Source: Anastrepha obliqua
Lineage: Eukaryota > Arthropoda > Insecta > Diptera > Tephritidae
Assembly: GCF_027943255.1 (NCBI RefSeq)
Contig: NC_072897.1
Coordinates: 25,358,044-25,422,043, forward strand
Reading direction: 5' to 3'
Length of the DNA: 64,000 nucleotides
Made by a program: the position numbers and the translations under genes. The notes under the pieces were generated by a model. It saw only the letters and a program-made list of their open reading frames with translations. It was not told the DNA's origin and did no database searches. This document shows, one piece after another, positions 1 through 11,474 of this stretch. The stretch's first letter is position 1, and the number at the start of each line of letters is the position of its first letter.

Positions 1-1113
1 AAATAAAAAAAAGCAAAACCGGCAACTGAAATTCATTCATATATGTGCCTATAATTGTGCATAAAATAATATAAAATTTTACCAAAAAATTAATTAATGC
101 AAATTTGTGAAAAAAAGATAACTGTAACGCTTACTCTCGCAAGAACAGCAATAAACACATAAAGTGAAATCTGAATGAAGAGATTGACAGAGAAAAAAAT
201 GTTAATATATGTAACAAAACATTAACAGCGAAAGTACAAGAACAATTGAACAAGTGTTGAAATTGAGTAACAGCATAATCATGGCAGTGCAGCTGACGTT
301 TTCCGATATCATCAAAGATGCTCAAACCATTCAAGTGTATAAAGAAGACAACACCTACGCTTTACCATCGTTCATAAGAGAAGTGGAGTCAGTGAAATCC
401 CTTATTGGAGAGCAGCCTACATTACAAGCATACATACATGAGCGAGTAGTTCTTAACAAAATACAGGGCGCTGCCTTGCATATAATACATACATTAGGGA
501 CGTCGCCAACATGGGAGAATGTTAAACGAGCTTTGATAAAAACCTTCGGCGTAAGAGAGCCCTACGATGAACTCCATAAATGTGCTCACATAATAATAAA
601 CAACGATATTGTAAGTTATTATATGCAGCTTTTTCATATACAATTGAGTATGAACCTCTCCGTGTTGATAAGTTTATTTACGCATTTTTCGAAATACTAT
701 TGATGCAAATAAAGCATCGGTCATTGTAAATTCTAAAGTAACAAATATTCGAGACGCATTTCAGATATTACCAGAGAACTAGTTGGTTCGAAATGCGAAT
801 AAAGCAAATTTAAGAGATTTTATACATTTTAATGTAAGTAAATGTAATGAATATTCGCAATATCCAAGTTCAATGGTACCATTATTTTCAGCACCAACCC
901 AATTTTGTAGTAAACCATTTCCTAATTCGCACCCTCGTAATAATAATAATAACTATGGTAACAATTCGCGTAGATTTTCGAACTATCATAATAATAATAA
1001 TAATACTCATCCAACTTAATTTAAACCTTCTCAAATGAGAAACAATTTTAGTAATAGAAATAATTTAGCACAAGCTTCTTCTGCTCAATATCAAACTTAC
1101 AATAATAATAATA

Positions 1114-3283
1114 CAGTAGAGGCCCGATAAGTGCAATACCGATAACTGCAATTTCGCGGAAAGTACGATTCGATTTTGAGTCCATAGAAAACTCGAAAAG
1201 AGCAATAAAAAATTGCAATTTTCGGGTGCAAAAGAATTCTTGTTCGAAGAAATTTTTTACTTAATACGGCAATGTATTTGCGTTCATCACGCGCGAAGAC
1301 ACAGCTTTATAGCTATGCACAGTTATGGTTCTCGGAATTATTGCGACCAAAAACACTGTTCTCACGCTTTATGATTTTTGATTTTTACAAATAACTGTAA
1401 AATTGTAGCGCTGATATCATAAAATATGGCATCGAATCGTTCGTGACATTCAACACGCGTTAGTTTCAAGCTGGTTCTTGAGAGTAAAACAATCCTTCGG
1501 AGTTTGAATCATTTTTTTTTTTGCTTTCATCAAATAAAATCATGGGAAAAGTGAAAAAGAATCTACATTTTCTTACATTGAAAGAAAGAGATGAGATTCT
1601 CCAAAAAATTGAAAAAGGCGTTAAACAACGAGATCTTGCATTCGAATACAAAGTTGATTGCGCAACGATTTGCCCAATAAAAAAACAATCCCGTTCATTA
1701 AAAGAAAATGCATACAATTCATTTGCACTTGGAAATAAACGGAAAACTTTGCGGTTTGGCAATCATCCAGAGCTCGAGAAGCGTTTGTACCAGTTTTTCA
1801 TTAATCAGCGGCGACGAAATTCTCCTGTTTCTAGCTTGATATTGAAAAGCAAAGCATTAAAAATATTTGATGAAATAAAAAAGGATGGAGAATAATTCAA
1901 TGCAAGTGATGGATGGTTTTCGCGATTCAAGAAACGCTTCGGACTTCGCTATTTGACTGTGACTGGTGAATCATTATCTTGTGATCCAGAAGCCATTGAG
2001 CCATTTAAGGAAAAATTGACGGCGAAAATCGCTGAAAAAGGATATGTAACATCACAAATATATAATGCTCTTTTGGAAACTTTTGCCAAATAAAACCTAC
2101 GTTTCGAAAGATGAAAAGAGTGCTCTAGGCAACAAAGTTTCAAAAGATCGAATCAGTGTTCTTTTGTGTGCAAATGGTGATGGCAGCCACAAAATAAAAC
2201 CATTAACGATCGGCAAATCTATGAATCCGCGTTGTTTTAAAAATTTTCGTCTACCGGTGAATTATGCTAACAACAAGACTGGTTGGATGACGCGGAATAT
2301 TTTCAAAAAGTGGTTCTTTGATAATTTTGTCGAAGAAGTGAAAAAATTCGCCAAAGAAAATGATGTTCCACCCAAAGCATTACTCTTGCTGGATCAAGCC
2401 CCATCTCATCCGCCCGAAGAAGAATTAGTTTGAGGTGAGATCGAAGTGATGTATTTTCCGGCGAATTGCACAGCGATTTTACAGCCAATGGATCAAGGTG
2501 TTATTAACTTGACAAAAATTCAATACAAAACATTGCTAATGGAAACCAAATTTAGTGAAAAAGATTCTTCATTACATGAACTATTTAAGAAAATTGATTT
2601 GAAAACCGCCGTGATCATGTTAAGCCAAGCATGGGGGAAATTGCTCCCTGAAACGATCGCTAAATGCCGGAAAAGCGTATTGGGTACAAGCCCAACAGTT
2701 GACGCGATTATTTAATCTAATCCAGACGATATGCCATTAGATATCGAAATTGACGACCCCCTTCTTGTTGGAGGATTACAACGGTTAAATGAGATGGTGG
2801 ATGAGATGAAGGTGATAGTGAAGCCAATGAACCCGAAGATACTACTCAAGAAGAAACAACTGAAAAAGTCCAGCATGAATCGATTTTTGGCTGTGTCAAT
2901 ACAATTTTGAAATGGGGTGAACAGAACGATGTACTGTCATTCAATCAGATCGCTTGTTTGCATGATATCCGATCAAAAGGACTTGAAAAGTGTTACGAGA
3001 AAACGCAATCGAAAATAACAAAGTTTTTCCAAAAAAAATAATTGAATTTTGGAGCACACACTCATATGTCCTTCCGCATTGATCTCTTTGTATTAATTTC
3101 AATAAATATGTGTTCATTTTTCTTGAATATCGACCTTTTGAGCTCATTAATTGCATTGAATAGAGTTAAAATATTTTTCCCTAGGTATTCCTCGATCCAC
3201 AGGAGAAATTCGCAAAAGTGCAATTTTTCGCTAAGTGCAATCATTGCTGAAATTTTCCAGTTGTACTTATCGGGCTTCTACTG
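1114..3283 (+). mobile_element. Tigger/pogo-type DNA transposon inserted in gag
   Basis: A 2170 bp element with near-perfect 23 bp terminal inverted repeats, CAGTAG(A/G)(G/A)GCCCGATAAGT-type (21 of 23 match), flanked by TA on both sides (1112-1113 and 3284-3285). TA duplication and CAGT ends are typical of pogo/Tigger elements. Removing it rejoins the Asn-rich gag sequence as found in units C-E. It carries one broken transposase on the + strand, flanked by about 420 bp of left and 240 bp of right non-coding sequence. Confidence 0.9.
1542..3041 (+). pseudogene. Tigger/pogo transposase, catalytic segment lost
   Basis: Transposase of the Tigger/jerky (CENP-B-like) family, which cuts and pastes at TA through a DDE/D nuclease. 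Starting at ATG 1542, an N-terminal helix-turn-helix DNA-binding region (LTLKERDEILQKIEKGVKQR) is followed by a stop at 1892, then WFSRFKKRFGLR, a DDE domain with LLLDQAPSH and a YFPANCTAILQPMDQGVI segment, and the C-terminus (KITKFFQKK) before TAA at 3041. At about 2065 the usual YNADETGLFW motif reads YNA then LFWKLLP in another frame. Roughly 11 bases holding the first catalytic Asp are gone. Further stops at 2431 and 2713 confirm it is dead. Confidence 0.85.
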
Positions 3284-5581
3284 TAATATGTCGCCAATGG
3301 AAATTGATCATTTGCAAGCAGATGCACAGTGTGGTTGTTGTGTTCACAATACAGATGACAATGTAAGGTTTTTTACAACAGCCTCAAAAAACCATTACCA
3401 TTGATTGAACTAACTATTGATAGTGAAAAACTTTTAGCGCTAATAGACACCGGTGCAACTACGTCGCTACTCGATATAAATAAATTACTAAAATATAAAA
3501 GATTACCCCTGATACAAAATATCTCTTTAACATCATTAAATAATATGTAGTACGTTTATAACACAAGAAATAATTACAAATGTTCCTATGGAATTTAATG
3601 AAGATTCCACTTGGAAATTAGTAGACTTTAAAGGTAAACATTTTAATGCAATAATAGGACGGAATATATTGACAGGAAAGCGTAGGGTTATAGACATGCA
3701 CAACAAAACCATTACCTTAAATGGTCACAAAATTAACTTTTACCAGCCAAATCCCTTTATTTTTAGCGAAATACATACTCTAGAGAAAATTAATATTGAT
3801 AAGCAAGTTCGTGATAGTTTATTCCTTGGCCTATATTTGCAAAAAAAAACATTTGGGGAAAATCCTTGAATGCTATCAGGACTTTATTCATATTGAAGGA
3901 CAAAACCTAACTAGCACTAACATAATAGAACATGATATTAAAACTACGACAGATAAACCGGTGTATTCGAAAATATACCGCTATCCGCAAATACACGAAC
4001 AGGAAATATGTAGGCAAATTGAGGACATGCTTAAGCAAAGGATAAATCAGGAAAGCAGTTCACCCTATAATAGCCCTAAGAAGCTAGACAGTTCCGGTGG
4101 AAAAAAGTGGAGAATTGTGGTCGATTATCGAGCCTTAAATAACGTTACACTTGACGACAAGTTTCCCATACCGAATATAGAAAATATATTGGATAAATTA
4201 GGTCGGGTACAGTATTTTACAACGATCGATTTGGCAAAAGTGTTTCAGCAAATTCTTGTTACACAAGATGACCGGTTGAAAACTGCCTTTTCCACCCCGT
4301 ATGGACAGTATGCTATGCAAGTAGAACTCTTAATGTACACGAAAGGAATTATTCGGCAACAGAACGAGAACTACTAGCTATAGTTTGGGCTACAAGCTAT
4401 TTTAGGCCATATTTGTACGATACAAAATTTGAAATTTTGTCCGACCACCAGCCTTTGAAATGGTTGTTCGTTAAATCGCAAGGAAAAATGAGTCCAAGGC
4501 TGCATCGTTGGCTGATCAAGCTAAGCGAATTTAATATAAACGTCAACTATATTAAGGGCAAAGAATATCTTGTGGCGGACTTTCTTAGTAGAATTAATGC
4601 AAACACTAATGAAATCAATATGTTAAATACTTCTACAAGTTCCCTTTATAAAAATAAAACTGACGATTTGGATACCATCCACTCACAAATGGAAGATTTA
4701 CATGACCACATTCTCATTCTAGAAACTGTGGTGAATATATTCAAATTTCAGATTCTTTTGGTAGAAAATAAGCCAAAAGATTTGGAAATGAAACACAAAA
4801 ACAAAAAGATTTATGTAAGTTTGTTTGACTTAGAAAATAATTTAGAATCAATTTTGAAACAATATATAGTTAGCGGAAAAATAGGCATATATACCGAGCT
4901 AGATGACAAAAAGTACAGCGTTTTACAGAACAAGATAATAGAATTATTTACAGGATTTAAAAACATTAAATTTGTCCGCTGCTCATACCATGCAAAGGAT
5001 ATAGATACAGAAGAAGAAGCATATGAACATATTCATAATCATCATAAATATGAAACTGGGCATGCAGGCATTAATGAAAATTATCAAGGTCTAAATAAAT
5101 TAATTTATTTTCCCAATTTGAAGCTTTTAATACATAAATATATAAATATCTGTTCCACACGCAATAAATCAAAGTTTGATCGTAACCCAGTTAAAGCTAA
5201 ATTCCATTTATCTGAAACTCCTTCAGATATAAAGTAAATAATATGTACATATGGATGTCTACACGAATTCGAAATCAAACTTCTTGACGTTCATTGATCG
5301 GTTTTCCAAATTTTCTGCTGCTTATTATTTAGAAGACAGAAACAGCCAAACCGTCATTGAAACAATAAGGCTTTACAAATCCCCAAAAGGGCATTTTCAG
5401 AAACTCATTTGTGACAATGAATTCAAAAGTGTAAATATAAAGGAATACTTGAAAACTGAAAATATTATCCTTCATCTTACAAAAGCCAATATCCCCACTG
5501 GCAATGCTGATATTGAGCGTTTGCACAATACAATTTCCGAAAAAAAAATAAGAGTACTTACTAGTACTTACTAGTGAGGAG

Positions 5582-6054
5582 CCTCATCATGTTGGTCTCC
5601 TTGACGCGGGGATGAGGCTTAAGTGGTGGTCTGACCCCCATAGCATGGGGGCCAACCCAACACGAACTAAGAGGGAAGCTCCACATGGGGATTGGCTAGC
5701 CATCCACTCGCTTTACGGCGTACTTGGTGGCCACCCAGTCACCATGCGAAGATCACCGTACCGACGAAGATCCCTTTGTCATCCCCAAACCCCCTACATT
5801 CCGTTATTTCCTCTCCTAATCCACCCCCTAATCCAGGGTGTTATGCGACACCGTGCCCATTGGATGGTTTGCAGCCAGGGGGTTCACCAAACCGGCTGTA
5901 TTTCAACGGCGCCTTCCTTACACCGGGCCGCCTTAGGAAGTAACTGTGGCCTTGCCACGGTATGGGGCGCTGCCGTGGGGGACCGTGTTGAATTCCCCAT
6001 TATAAAAATAGACCACTGCGCTCGCCTCGTCGAGCAGGTGGTCGTAAGAAAAAG
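5582..6054 (+). promoter_or_regulatory. LINE 5' untranslated region
   Basis: About 470 bp upstream of ORF1, GC-rich with short C and G runs (for example around 5635-5650 and 5870-5885). In LINEs of this group the 5' UTR holds an internal promoter; I see no specific promoter motif that proves it here. Short open frames across it show no recognisable domain and I do not call them genes. Confidence 0.5.
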
Positions 6055-7356
6055 ATGAATACCAGCAAAAATTTAAGTAACAAAACTTCCACTGCAGCGG
6101 GAGCAGGCTACAGTGGTCGTAATTCTACTGCCAAACACACGAATAACGCTCTTCAGCGCGGAGGTGCCGTTGTCGATGAAGACTCGGACCACGAAAGCGT
6201 CGGGAGCACTAGCACAGCTGAGGAAGAGGCTCTTCTGCGTTCTCCGGCTGGGTCCAATGGTGCTGCTTCGGATAGCAAGAACAGACCAAGGATCAAGCCT
6301 GATAAAGAGAAGCTGAAGGCCAAAGCCCGATACAAGGCCGCGGTCAAAGTTTGTGACCGATTTGGCAGCAAGTCCAACCTGACGAAGCAAGAGGAGGAAC
6401 GGTTGGCTTGGGCCAGAGAGGAGATCAAAAATGGCCGGGCCTTCTACGCAGCAAAGCCAATGTTCGCGGCTTCCAATCCAAAATATGCGAACAAAATCGA
6501 AGAAGAGCTAGCCATCAAGAGGCAGCGTTCTGCGGATAGTGAGGCCTCAGGGCCATCAAAAAAGCAGAAGCACAAGCACAAGACGGCTAAACCGAAAAAC
6601 GGTGACGAAAGACCTACGACGTCGAAAGCAACGGCAGCGGCCAGTGAAATTGCCAAGAGACACCTAATAGTGGCACTCACTGACCGCAGCGACCAGCTGG
6701 GGCGAATGTCGCAGGAACGGTGGAAGGTAGTGGAAATGAAGCTACTGGAAACCTTGTTTACAAAAATGGACGCAGAGCCGGACGCACCCATGCCAGCATT
6801 CGACGGAGCAGGGTGGTTCAGCGGCGTCAAAATCATAAAATGCAAGGATGACCCCGCGCTCACATGGCCAAAGGAAGCGGTAAAAACGCTTCACGGCCTG
6901 TGGGAGGGGGCATCACTGGAAATTGTTGATCGCAGCTGCATTCCCTCAATACCGAAGGCAAAGGTTTTCATTCCACGAGTGGTAAAACCGGAATATGCGC
7001 TGCGACTACTACAACGACAAAACACGGACGTGCCGACAGACGATTGGAAAGTGTTGAGTGTGGCAAAACCAGGAACTGCTGATGGTGGCCAGGACTACAT
7101 CATCCAAATGAACAAGAGGATGGCTTGGGGAGTTGGTAGCGTGCACCTTCGCCTCAAAAAGCGCAACCCGACAGATGACAACCACAACACGCTCGCTGCG
7201 GGGGAGGTGGAAAAGGATCTCGGTATAGAAGAGATCCTGGAAGCCTCCCTCAATATACAGAAAGTGGAGAAATGTGACTTGGAGGTAGTATCCAACCCCG
7301 AGAAGGTACTGAGGCCAGATGCTGAAAGTCCTTCAGGTAAACCTCCACAAAAGTAA
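6055..7356 (+). CDS. LINE ORF1, nucleic-acid-binding protein
   Basis: Intact 433-residue ORF from ATG 6055 to TAA 7356. In LINEs, ORF1 protein coats the RNA and carries it to the nucleus. Visible parts: a Ser/Thr-rich acidic N-terminus, a basic region with KLKAKARYKAAVKVCDRFGS (about residues 80-105), an EERLAWAREEI helix, then a Lys/His-rich stretch SKKQKHKHKTAKPK (about 168-180) that looks like a nuclear-localisation or RNA-binding tract. The C-terminal half (MSQERWKVVEMKLLETLF onward) resembles ORF1 proteins of LOA-like elements. No CCHC knuckle is present. It overlaps ORF2 by 38 bp in another frame, which fits reinitiation. Confidence 0.8.
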   Translation: MNTSKNLSNKTSTAAGAGYSGRNSTAKHTNNALQRGGAVVDEDSDHESVGSTSTAEEEALLRSPAGSNGAASDSKNRPRIKPDKEKLKAKARYKAAVKVCDRFGSKSNLTKQEEERLAWAREEIKNGRAFYAAKPMFAASNPKYANKIEEELAIKRQRSADSEASGPSKKQKHKHKTAKPKNGDERPTTSKATAAASEIAKRHLIVALTDRSDQLGRMSQERWKVVEMKLLETLFTKMDAEPDAPMPAFDGAGWFSGVKIIKCKDDPALTWPKEAVKTLHGLWEGASLEIVDRSCIPSIPKAKVFIPRVVKPEYALRLLQRQNTDVPTDDWKVLSVAKPGTADGGQDYIIQMNKRMAWGVGSVHLRLKKRNPTDDNHNTLAAGEVEKDLGIEEILEASLNIQKVEKCDLEVVSNPEKVLRPDAESPSGKPPQK

Positions 7357-10300
7357 GAACGCCTCAGCCGAGCTCCTGCTCAACATAGAGGGAGTCGGCT
7401 ACGATGTGGATCTAGTCCAGGAACCATGGATAGCATCGGGCAACATAGTCTCCGGTCTAAAGTCACACAACTACAACACATCCATACCGATTGTAAAAAA
7501 TAAGGTAAGAACAGTGATAATGGTCAAAAAAAGTATATGTTCTTATATTGATCATAATCTCTCTTCAGACGATCTGACAGTGGTGGCGCTGAAGGGCTGC
7601 AAGGATGAGACGCTACTCTTTGGGTCCTGCTATATGCCACATGATGAAGAAGCACCACAGACGGAACTTCGGAAGCTGGTAGAAACAGCTGCCAGAAAGA
7701 AGCATACCCTGGTGGTAGGAACGGACGCAAACGCACATCACACGGTCTGGGGAAGTGTAGACATAAACGACCGAGGTGAGTCACTATTTACCTATATTCT
7801 TCAGAGTAGCCTAGAAATAGCTAATAGAGGGGAAGAACCAACATATGTGGGACCAACCTCGAAGAATGTACTCGATTTAACACTCTACACAAGCAGGCAT
7901 GTTATGGTTCAGGAATGGGAAGTGTTGAGTAGGCCCTCATTCTCTGATCACAGATACATAAGCTTTCAGGTTATATTCCGTTTAAAAAACAAGCTTACAT
8001 CCTTTAGAAATCCTAAGAATACGAACTGGGTTTTGTACAGGGATATACTATCAAAAACACCAATGATACCCCGGAAATACAAGTCACACGTCGCACTTGA
8101 GAAAGGGGTTGAATTGTTTGCAACTACTCTTGTCAAAGCCTTTAAAAGATCCTGCCCTCCAACACATAATAGACGCAAGGAGAAGCCTTCCTGGTGGAAC
8201 AGTGAATTAGGAGCACAAAGACGTAGAGTACATGAATTCTATAGGTTACCCAAAGTTGCTGACAATGAGTTCTGTTGGAAAGAGTATAAGGATCTACTAA
8301 AAGTATACCAAAAAGATATACGTAAAGCCAAGAGAGAATCTTGGAAAGACTTCTGTAGCAGTATGGAAGACACTCACGATGTGGCTAGACTCAGGAAACT
8401 GCTATCCAAGAATCCGTCTATGCCAAGAACAATACGAAAAATTAACGGGGAGTGGGCTGACAGCCGTGAGGACTCTCCAGAAGACCTAGTCAGTACACAT
8501 TTTCCAGGGTGTGCGGACACTGCAGATCTCGAACCTAGAGGAGATATTGTGCACTAAATCCCGACGAACGTGATTACAACCAACAAAATAGAACGGGCTA
8601 TACAAAGTTTCGACCCATATAAATCGCCAGGACTGGATGGAATCTTCCCAGCCATGCTCCAAAAGGTGAGCCACCTTGTGGTACCATGGTTAAGAACGAT
8701 ATTCAGGGGATGCCTGAGGTTCAGCTACGTTCCTGTATTGTGGAGAGAAGCGAGAGTTGTGTTTATTCCAAAAGCAGGAAAAAGCAACCCTCTATACTCA
8801 AAAGAATACAGGCCCATTAGTTTGACTTCATTTCTCCTGAAAACGTTAGAGAAGATTATAGATACATACATTAGAGACACAATAGCGCCGGACGAATTAT
8901 CCAAGGCGCAGCATGCTTACACTAAAGGCAGATCCACTGAAACTGCACTTCACTCACTTGTACTAAACATAGAAAAGGCGTTAGAATATAAGGAGTATGC
9001 TCTAGGAGTATTTCTAGATATATCAGGGGCCTTTAACAACGTGACAAAAGATGCTATTTTAAATAGCATAGAGTCACTTAATGTGCAACCCGCGGTTTAT
9101 CTATGGATAAGGCAGCTATTAGCTAGCAGAAAGATAAGACCGGAGTGGAACGATGCGAGCGTCACCAAGTATGCATGCAGAGGTACTCCGCAAGGTGGGG
9201 TACTATCGCCGCTATTATGGTTACTAGTAGCAAATGAAATTCTTAAGAAACTTGACAGAGGGGCACCTAAACTAGTGGCATATGCCGATGACATAGCTGT
9301 AGTAGTTACGGGCAAGTACCTGGACACCATCAGTAATGTGATGAACAGCACTCTCAAAACGATACACCAATGGGCATCTCGCGCAGGGCTAGGGATAAAC
9401 GGGGAAAAAACGGACATGGTACTTTTTACCAGGAAGTACAAAGTTCCGGCGTGGAACCTCCCGAAGCTAGGCCACAACGAACTACTTCTCAAAGATTATG
9501 CAAGGTACCTCGGAGTAATACTGGACAGCAAATTGCTGTGGAAGCACAACGTTGAGGAGAGGGTGAAAAAGGCTAGTAATGCGTTGTACGCATGTAAAAG
9601 AATGCTGGGCGTTACTTGGGGTCTATCATCCTCTCTGATGCATTGGTGCTACACAGCAGTAGTCAGACCGATATTGCTGTACGGAACCCTAGTATGGTGG
9701 ACTGCGACAAAAAAACTGACATACTTAATGCCGCAGGAAAGGATTCAACGACTCGCTGCTCTGTGCATAACAGGAGCGATGAAGACCACTCCAACGGCGG
9801 CGCTGGAAATTATACTCAGCATGCCACCTATTGACCTCATGGCGGAAAACCTGGCAGCGAAATCCGCGAGGAGGCTAATGGCTGCGGGGGTATTCACCCG
9901 CCGAACCTTCGGTCACAGCTCAATAGGAAAGTGGAGCTCAGGTGGCACAGACTACATGACTCCATACTTTAATTGGGAGAGAAGGTTTCGCACTACAATT
10001 GAAGAGGAGGGATGGCACAAAGGCATGAAGCCTGGCCATAGAACCTTTCACATCTATACAGACGGCTCGAAAACTCCAGACGGAGTGGGAGCGGGTATTT
10101 ACTGCTCAAAACTAGGAATAAGGCAGTCTATCAAGCTGCCAGACCACAGCAGTATTTTCCAAGCGGAAGTTTTTGCTGTGGGGAAGGCCGCGGAGCTAGC
10201 CTACACTAGAACAAGAAAGAACTCAACAATTAATATAAACGTGGATAGTCAAGCAGCAATAAGAGCAATAAGCTCATATTGTATTAAGTCCAAAAATGTT

Positions 10301-10903
10301 CGACGGAGCAGGGAGGCCATAGAAAGGCTAGCCGGAAACAGTAGGCTGCATATCTACTGGGTACCTGGTCACAAAGGCATTATGGGGAACGAAATAGTAG
10401 ATGAGATAGCGAAAAGTGCTGTGAGACTACCATTTGAACAAGAGAACGACACACCGACACCGCTAAACACAATGTACAATGAAATAGACGACCACATGAA
10501 AAAGCAAGTGGAAGCTAGGTGGACTAACCTGACCACATGCAAAACACCAAAAGTCATGTGTAGAACTAACGACAAAAAACTTACTCAATTCGTACTTACG
10601 CTCTCGCGAAAGGAATGCAGAACTATCATAGGTATGCTAACAGGTCACAATCTATTGGCTGCACATGCGTACAAGATAGGGATTGCTAACACGGACAAAT
10701 GCAGAAAATGCAGAGAGGACGTTGAGGAGACTTTAGAACACCTTCTGTGTGTTTGTCCGGCATTATCAAAAACGCGACTAAGATGCCTGGGAGCCCCACT
10801 GTTTGAGGGTCTGGAAGACGTCTCAAAAGCGGAGCTCCCAGCCCTACTTAGATTCGCCAAAAGCGCTGACATCCTACCTGATGTCTACTTTAGGTATTCA
10901 TAG
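7319..10903 (+). pseudogene. LINE ORF2 endonuclease-RT-RNase H with one in-frame stop
   Basis: Replication protein of the LINE. From ATG 7319: endonuclease with QEPW, GTDANAHHTVWGS and SDHRYISF (about residues 35-220); RT with SPGLDG, FIPKAGK, RPISLTS, TPQGGVLSPLLW and the YADDIAV catalytic box (near 9280); RNase H with YTDGSKT, AEVFA, NVDSQAA and GNEIVDEIA (10050-10410); a C-terminal CX2CX9HX4C motif (CRKCREDVEETLEHLLCVC). The stop TAA at 8555-8557, after RGDIVH, lies between endonuclease and RT; the frame continues unchanged to 10903. All catalytic motifs are intact, so this single stop is the only visible defect. Confidence 0.88.
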
Positions 10904-11216
10904 AGGTCGGTCTCCATCTGGTATCGCTAGGGACCAAAAGGTCTATGCGTGGCTTATTGCCAACCAGGCTAACCTAACCTACTAGTGAGGAGAAGACATT
11001 AAGTATAAAAGATAAAATAAGTAAAGCTATAGAGTACTATAATAATACTTACCACTCTGTAACAAAAGAAAAGCCAATAAACATTGAATTTGGAAGTTGT
11101 GACAAAGGAAAAATATATGAATGCATACTAGCAACGAAACAAAAGTATATTAATAAAATAAATAAATGTAGGGAAAATTATGTTGAACAAAGAACTGATG
11201 GTTATATTAAGAATTA

Positions 11217-11426
11217 GAAAGCTCTGCGACATTAAGAGCAACCTAAGCACAAAAGCTCCAAGCTCGAAAACATTTATAGCTCAAATATCAAAAGAAAATT
11301 AAAATATGATAAAAATGTTGAAATTAAGGTTTAAATGTAACTATTTTTAGTTTAAATTTAATTATTTAATTATAAACTATTGTTAATTTATTATTACTTA
11401 AGGAAATGAAACTCGACAACTGAATT
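11217..11426 (+). other. Unit A 3' non-coding region before the LTR
   Basis: AT-rich sequence after the integrase stop, repeated after units B and C. It has no ORF, so no env gene is present. An expected polypurine tract directly before the LTR is not obvious: the nearest purine run is AAGGAAATGAAA at about 11400. Confidence 0.5.
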
Positions 11427-11474
11427 AGTAAAAATAGAATTAACCCTATTTTAAAACCACTTATATATTATATA

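Larger units (their letters stand above)
281..3404 (+). pseudogene. gag of gypsy-like unit A, broken and split by Tigger
   Basis: Gag would form the capsid particle. The reading frame starts at ATG 281 (MAVQLTFSDIIKDAQ) and stays open to 703. It is then displaced: the sequence matching the rest of gag (from about VIVNSKVTN) runs in another frame, with a TAG at 779-781. An Asn-rich stretch follows (residues like NNNNNYGNNSRRFSNY, 930-1010), ending in a stop. The last part (MEIDHLQADAQCGCC, after 3297) lies beyond the Tigger insertion. No CCHC zinc knuckle is visible. The same lesions occur in the other units, so most predate the amplification. Confidence 0.7.
5582..10979 (+). mobile_element. 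Near full-length LOA/I-type LINE
   Basis: A 5398 bp non-LTR retrotransposon with a 13 bp target-site duplication TACTAGTGAGGAG (5569-5581 and 10980-10992). It has a GC-rich 5' region, two overlapping ORFs and a 3' end without poly-A, finishing in TAACCTAACC. ORF2 order is apurinic endonuclease, RT, RNase H and a terminal CCHC motif. RNase H in a LINE points to the I/LOA/Outcast group, and I lean to LOA. Base composition is clearly richer in GC than the AT-rich gypsy host. The long 5' region suggests the copy is not 5'-truncated. One stop in ORF2 is the only obvious lesion. Confidence 0.88.
3405..11216 (+). pseudogene. pol of gypsy-like unit A (protease, RT remnant, RNase H, integrase)
   Basis: Protease: LLALIDTGATTSLLDI near 3435-3485 (DTG active site). 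RT: only the N-terminal third, with KWRIVVDYRALNN and FTTIDLAKVFQQI, ending about 4335. Sequence then jumps to the RNase H start ([12 protein letters not shown] in a different frame, 4355-4390; [14 protein letters not shown], 4428-4470), so the RT core with the YxDD box is missing. Integrase has the HHCC region (4990-5180) and DDE residues in MDVY, CDNEF and DIERLH (5251-5530). The LINE then interrupts it, and the remainder lies at 10993-11216, ending GYIKN. A 15 nt deletion before PKKLDSSGG is shared with units D and E. Confidence 0.8.
1..11426 (+). mobile_element. Gypsy-like unit A, internal region, 5' edge outside window
   Basis: Leader, gag and pol of a Ty3/gypsy-like element resembling the 17.6/297 group. 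The window opens in the untranslated leader just after the primer site, as shown by matching unit B at about 12740. Order: leader 1-280, gag from 281, a Tigger insertion at 1114-3283, protease near 3440, truncated RT at 3850-4377, RNase H and integrase 4380-5568, a LINE insertion at 5582-10979, the end of integrase to 11216, then about 210 bp of AT-rich sequence before the LTR. No env-like ORF is present. The unit is defective through frameshifts, stops, the RT deletion and two insertions. Confidence 0.8.

Noticed and set aside
131..334. A 67-codon minus-strand frame in the leader and gag start, repeated at 12863, 40093, 59109 and 61835.
   Set aside because: It is antisense to gag and is conserved only because the units are duplicates. 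It shows no recognisable domain.
5612..6058. A 148-codon frame upstream of LINE ORF1.
   Set aside because: It lies in the GC-rich 5' untranslated region, overlaps other open frames and has no domain. GC-rich composition alone explains its length.
11217..11426. An env gene after pol in the gypsy-like units.
   Set aside because: Only about 210 bp of AT-rich sequence without a useful frame lies between integrase and the LTR in units A, B and C.
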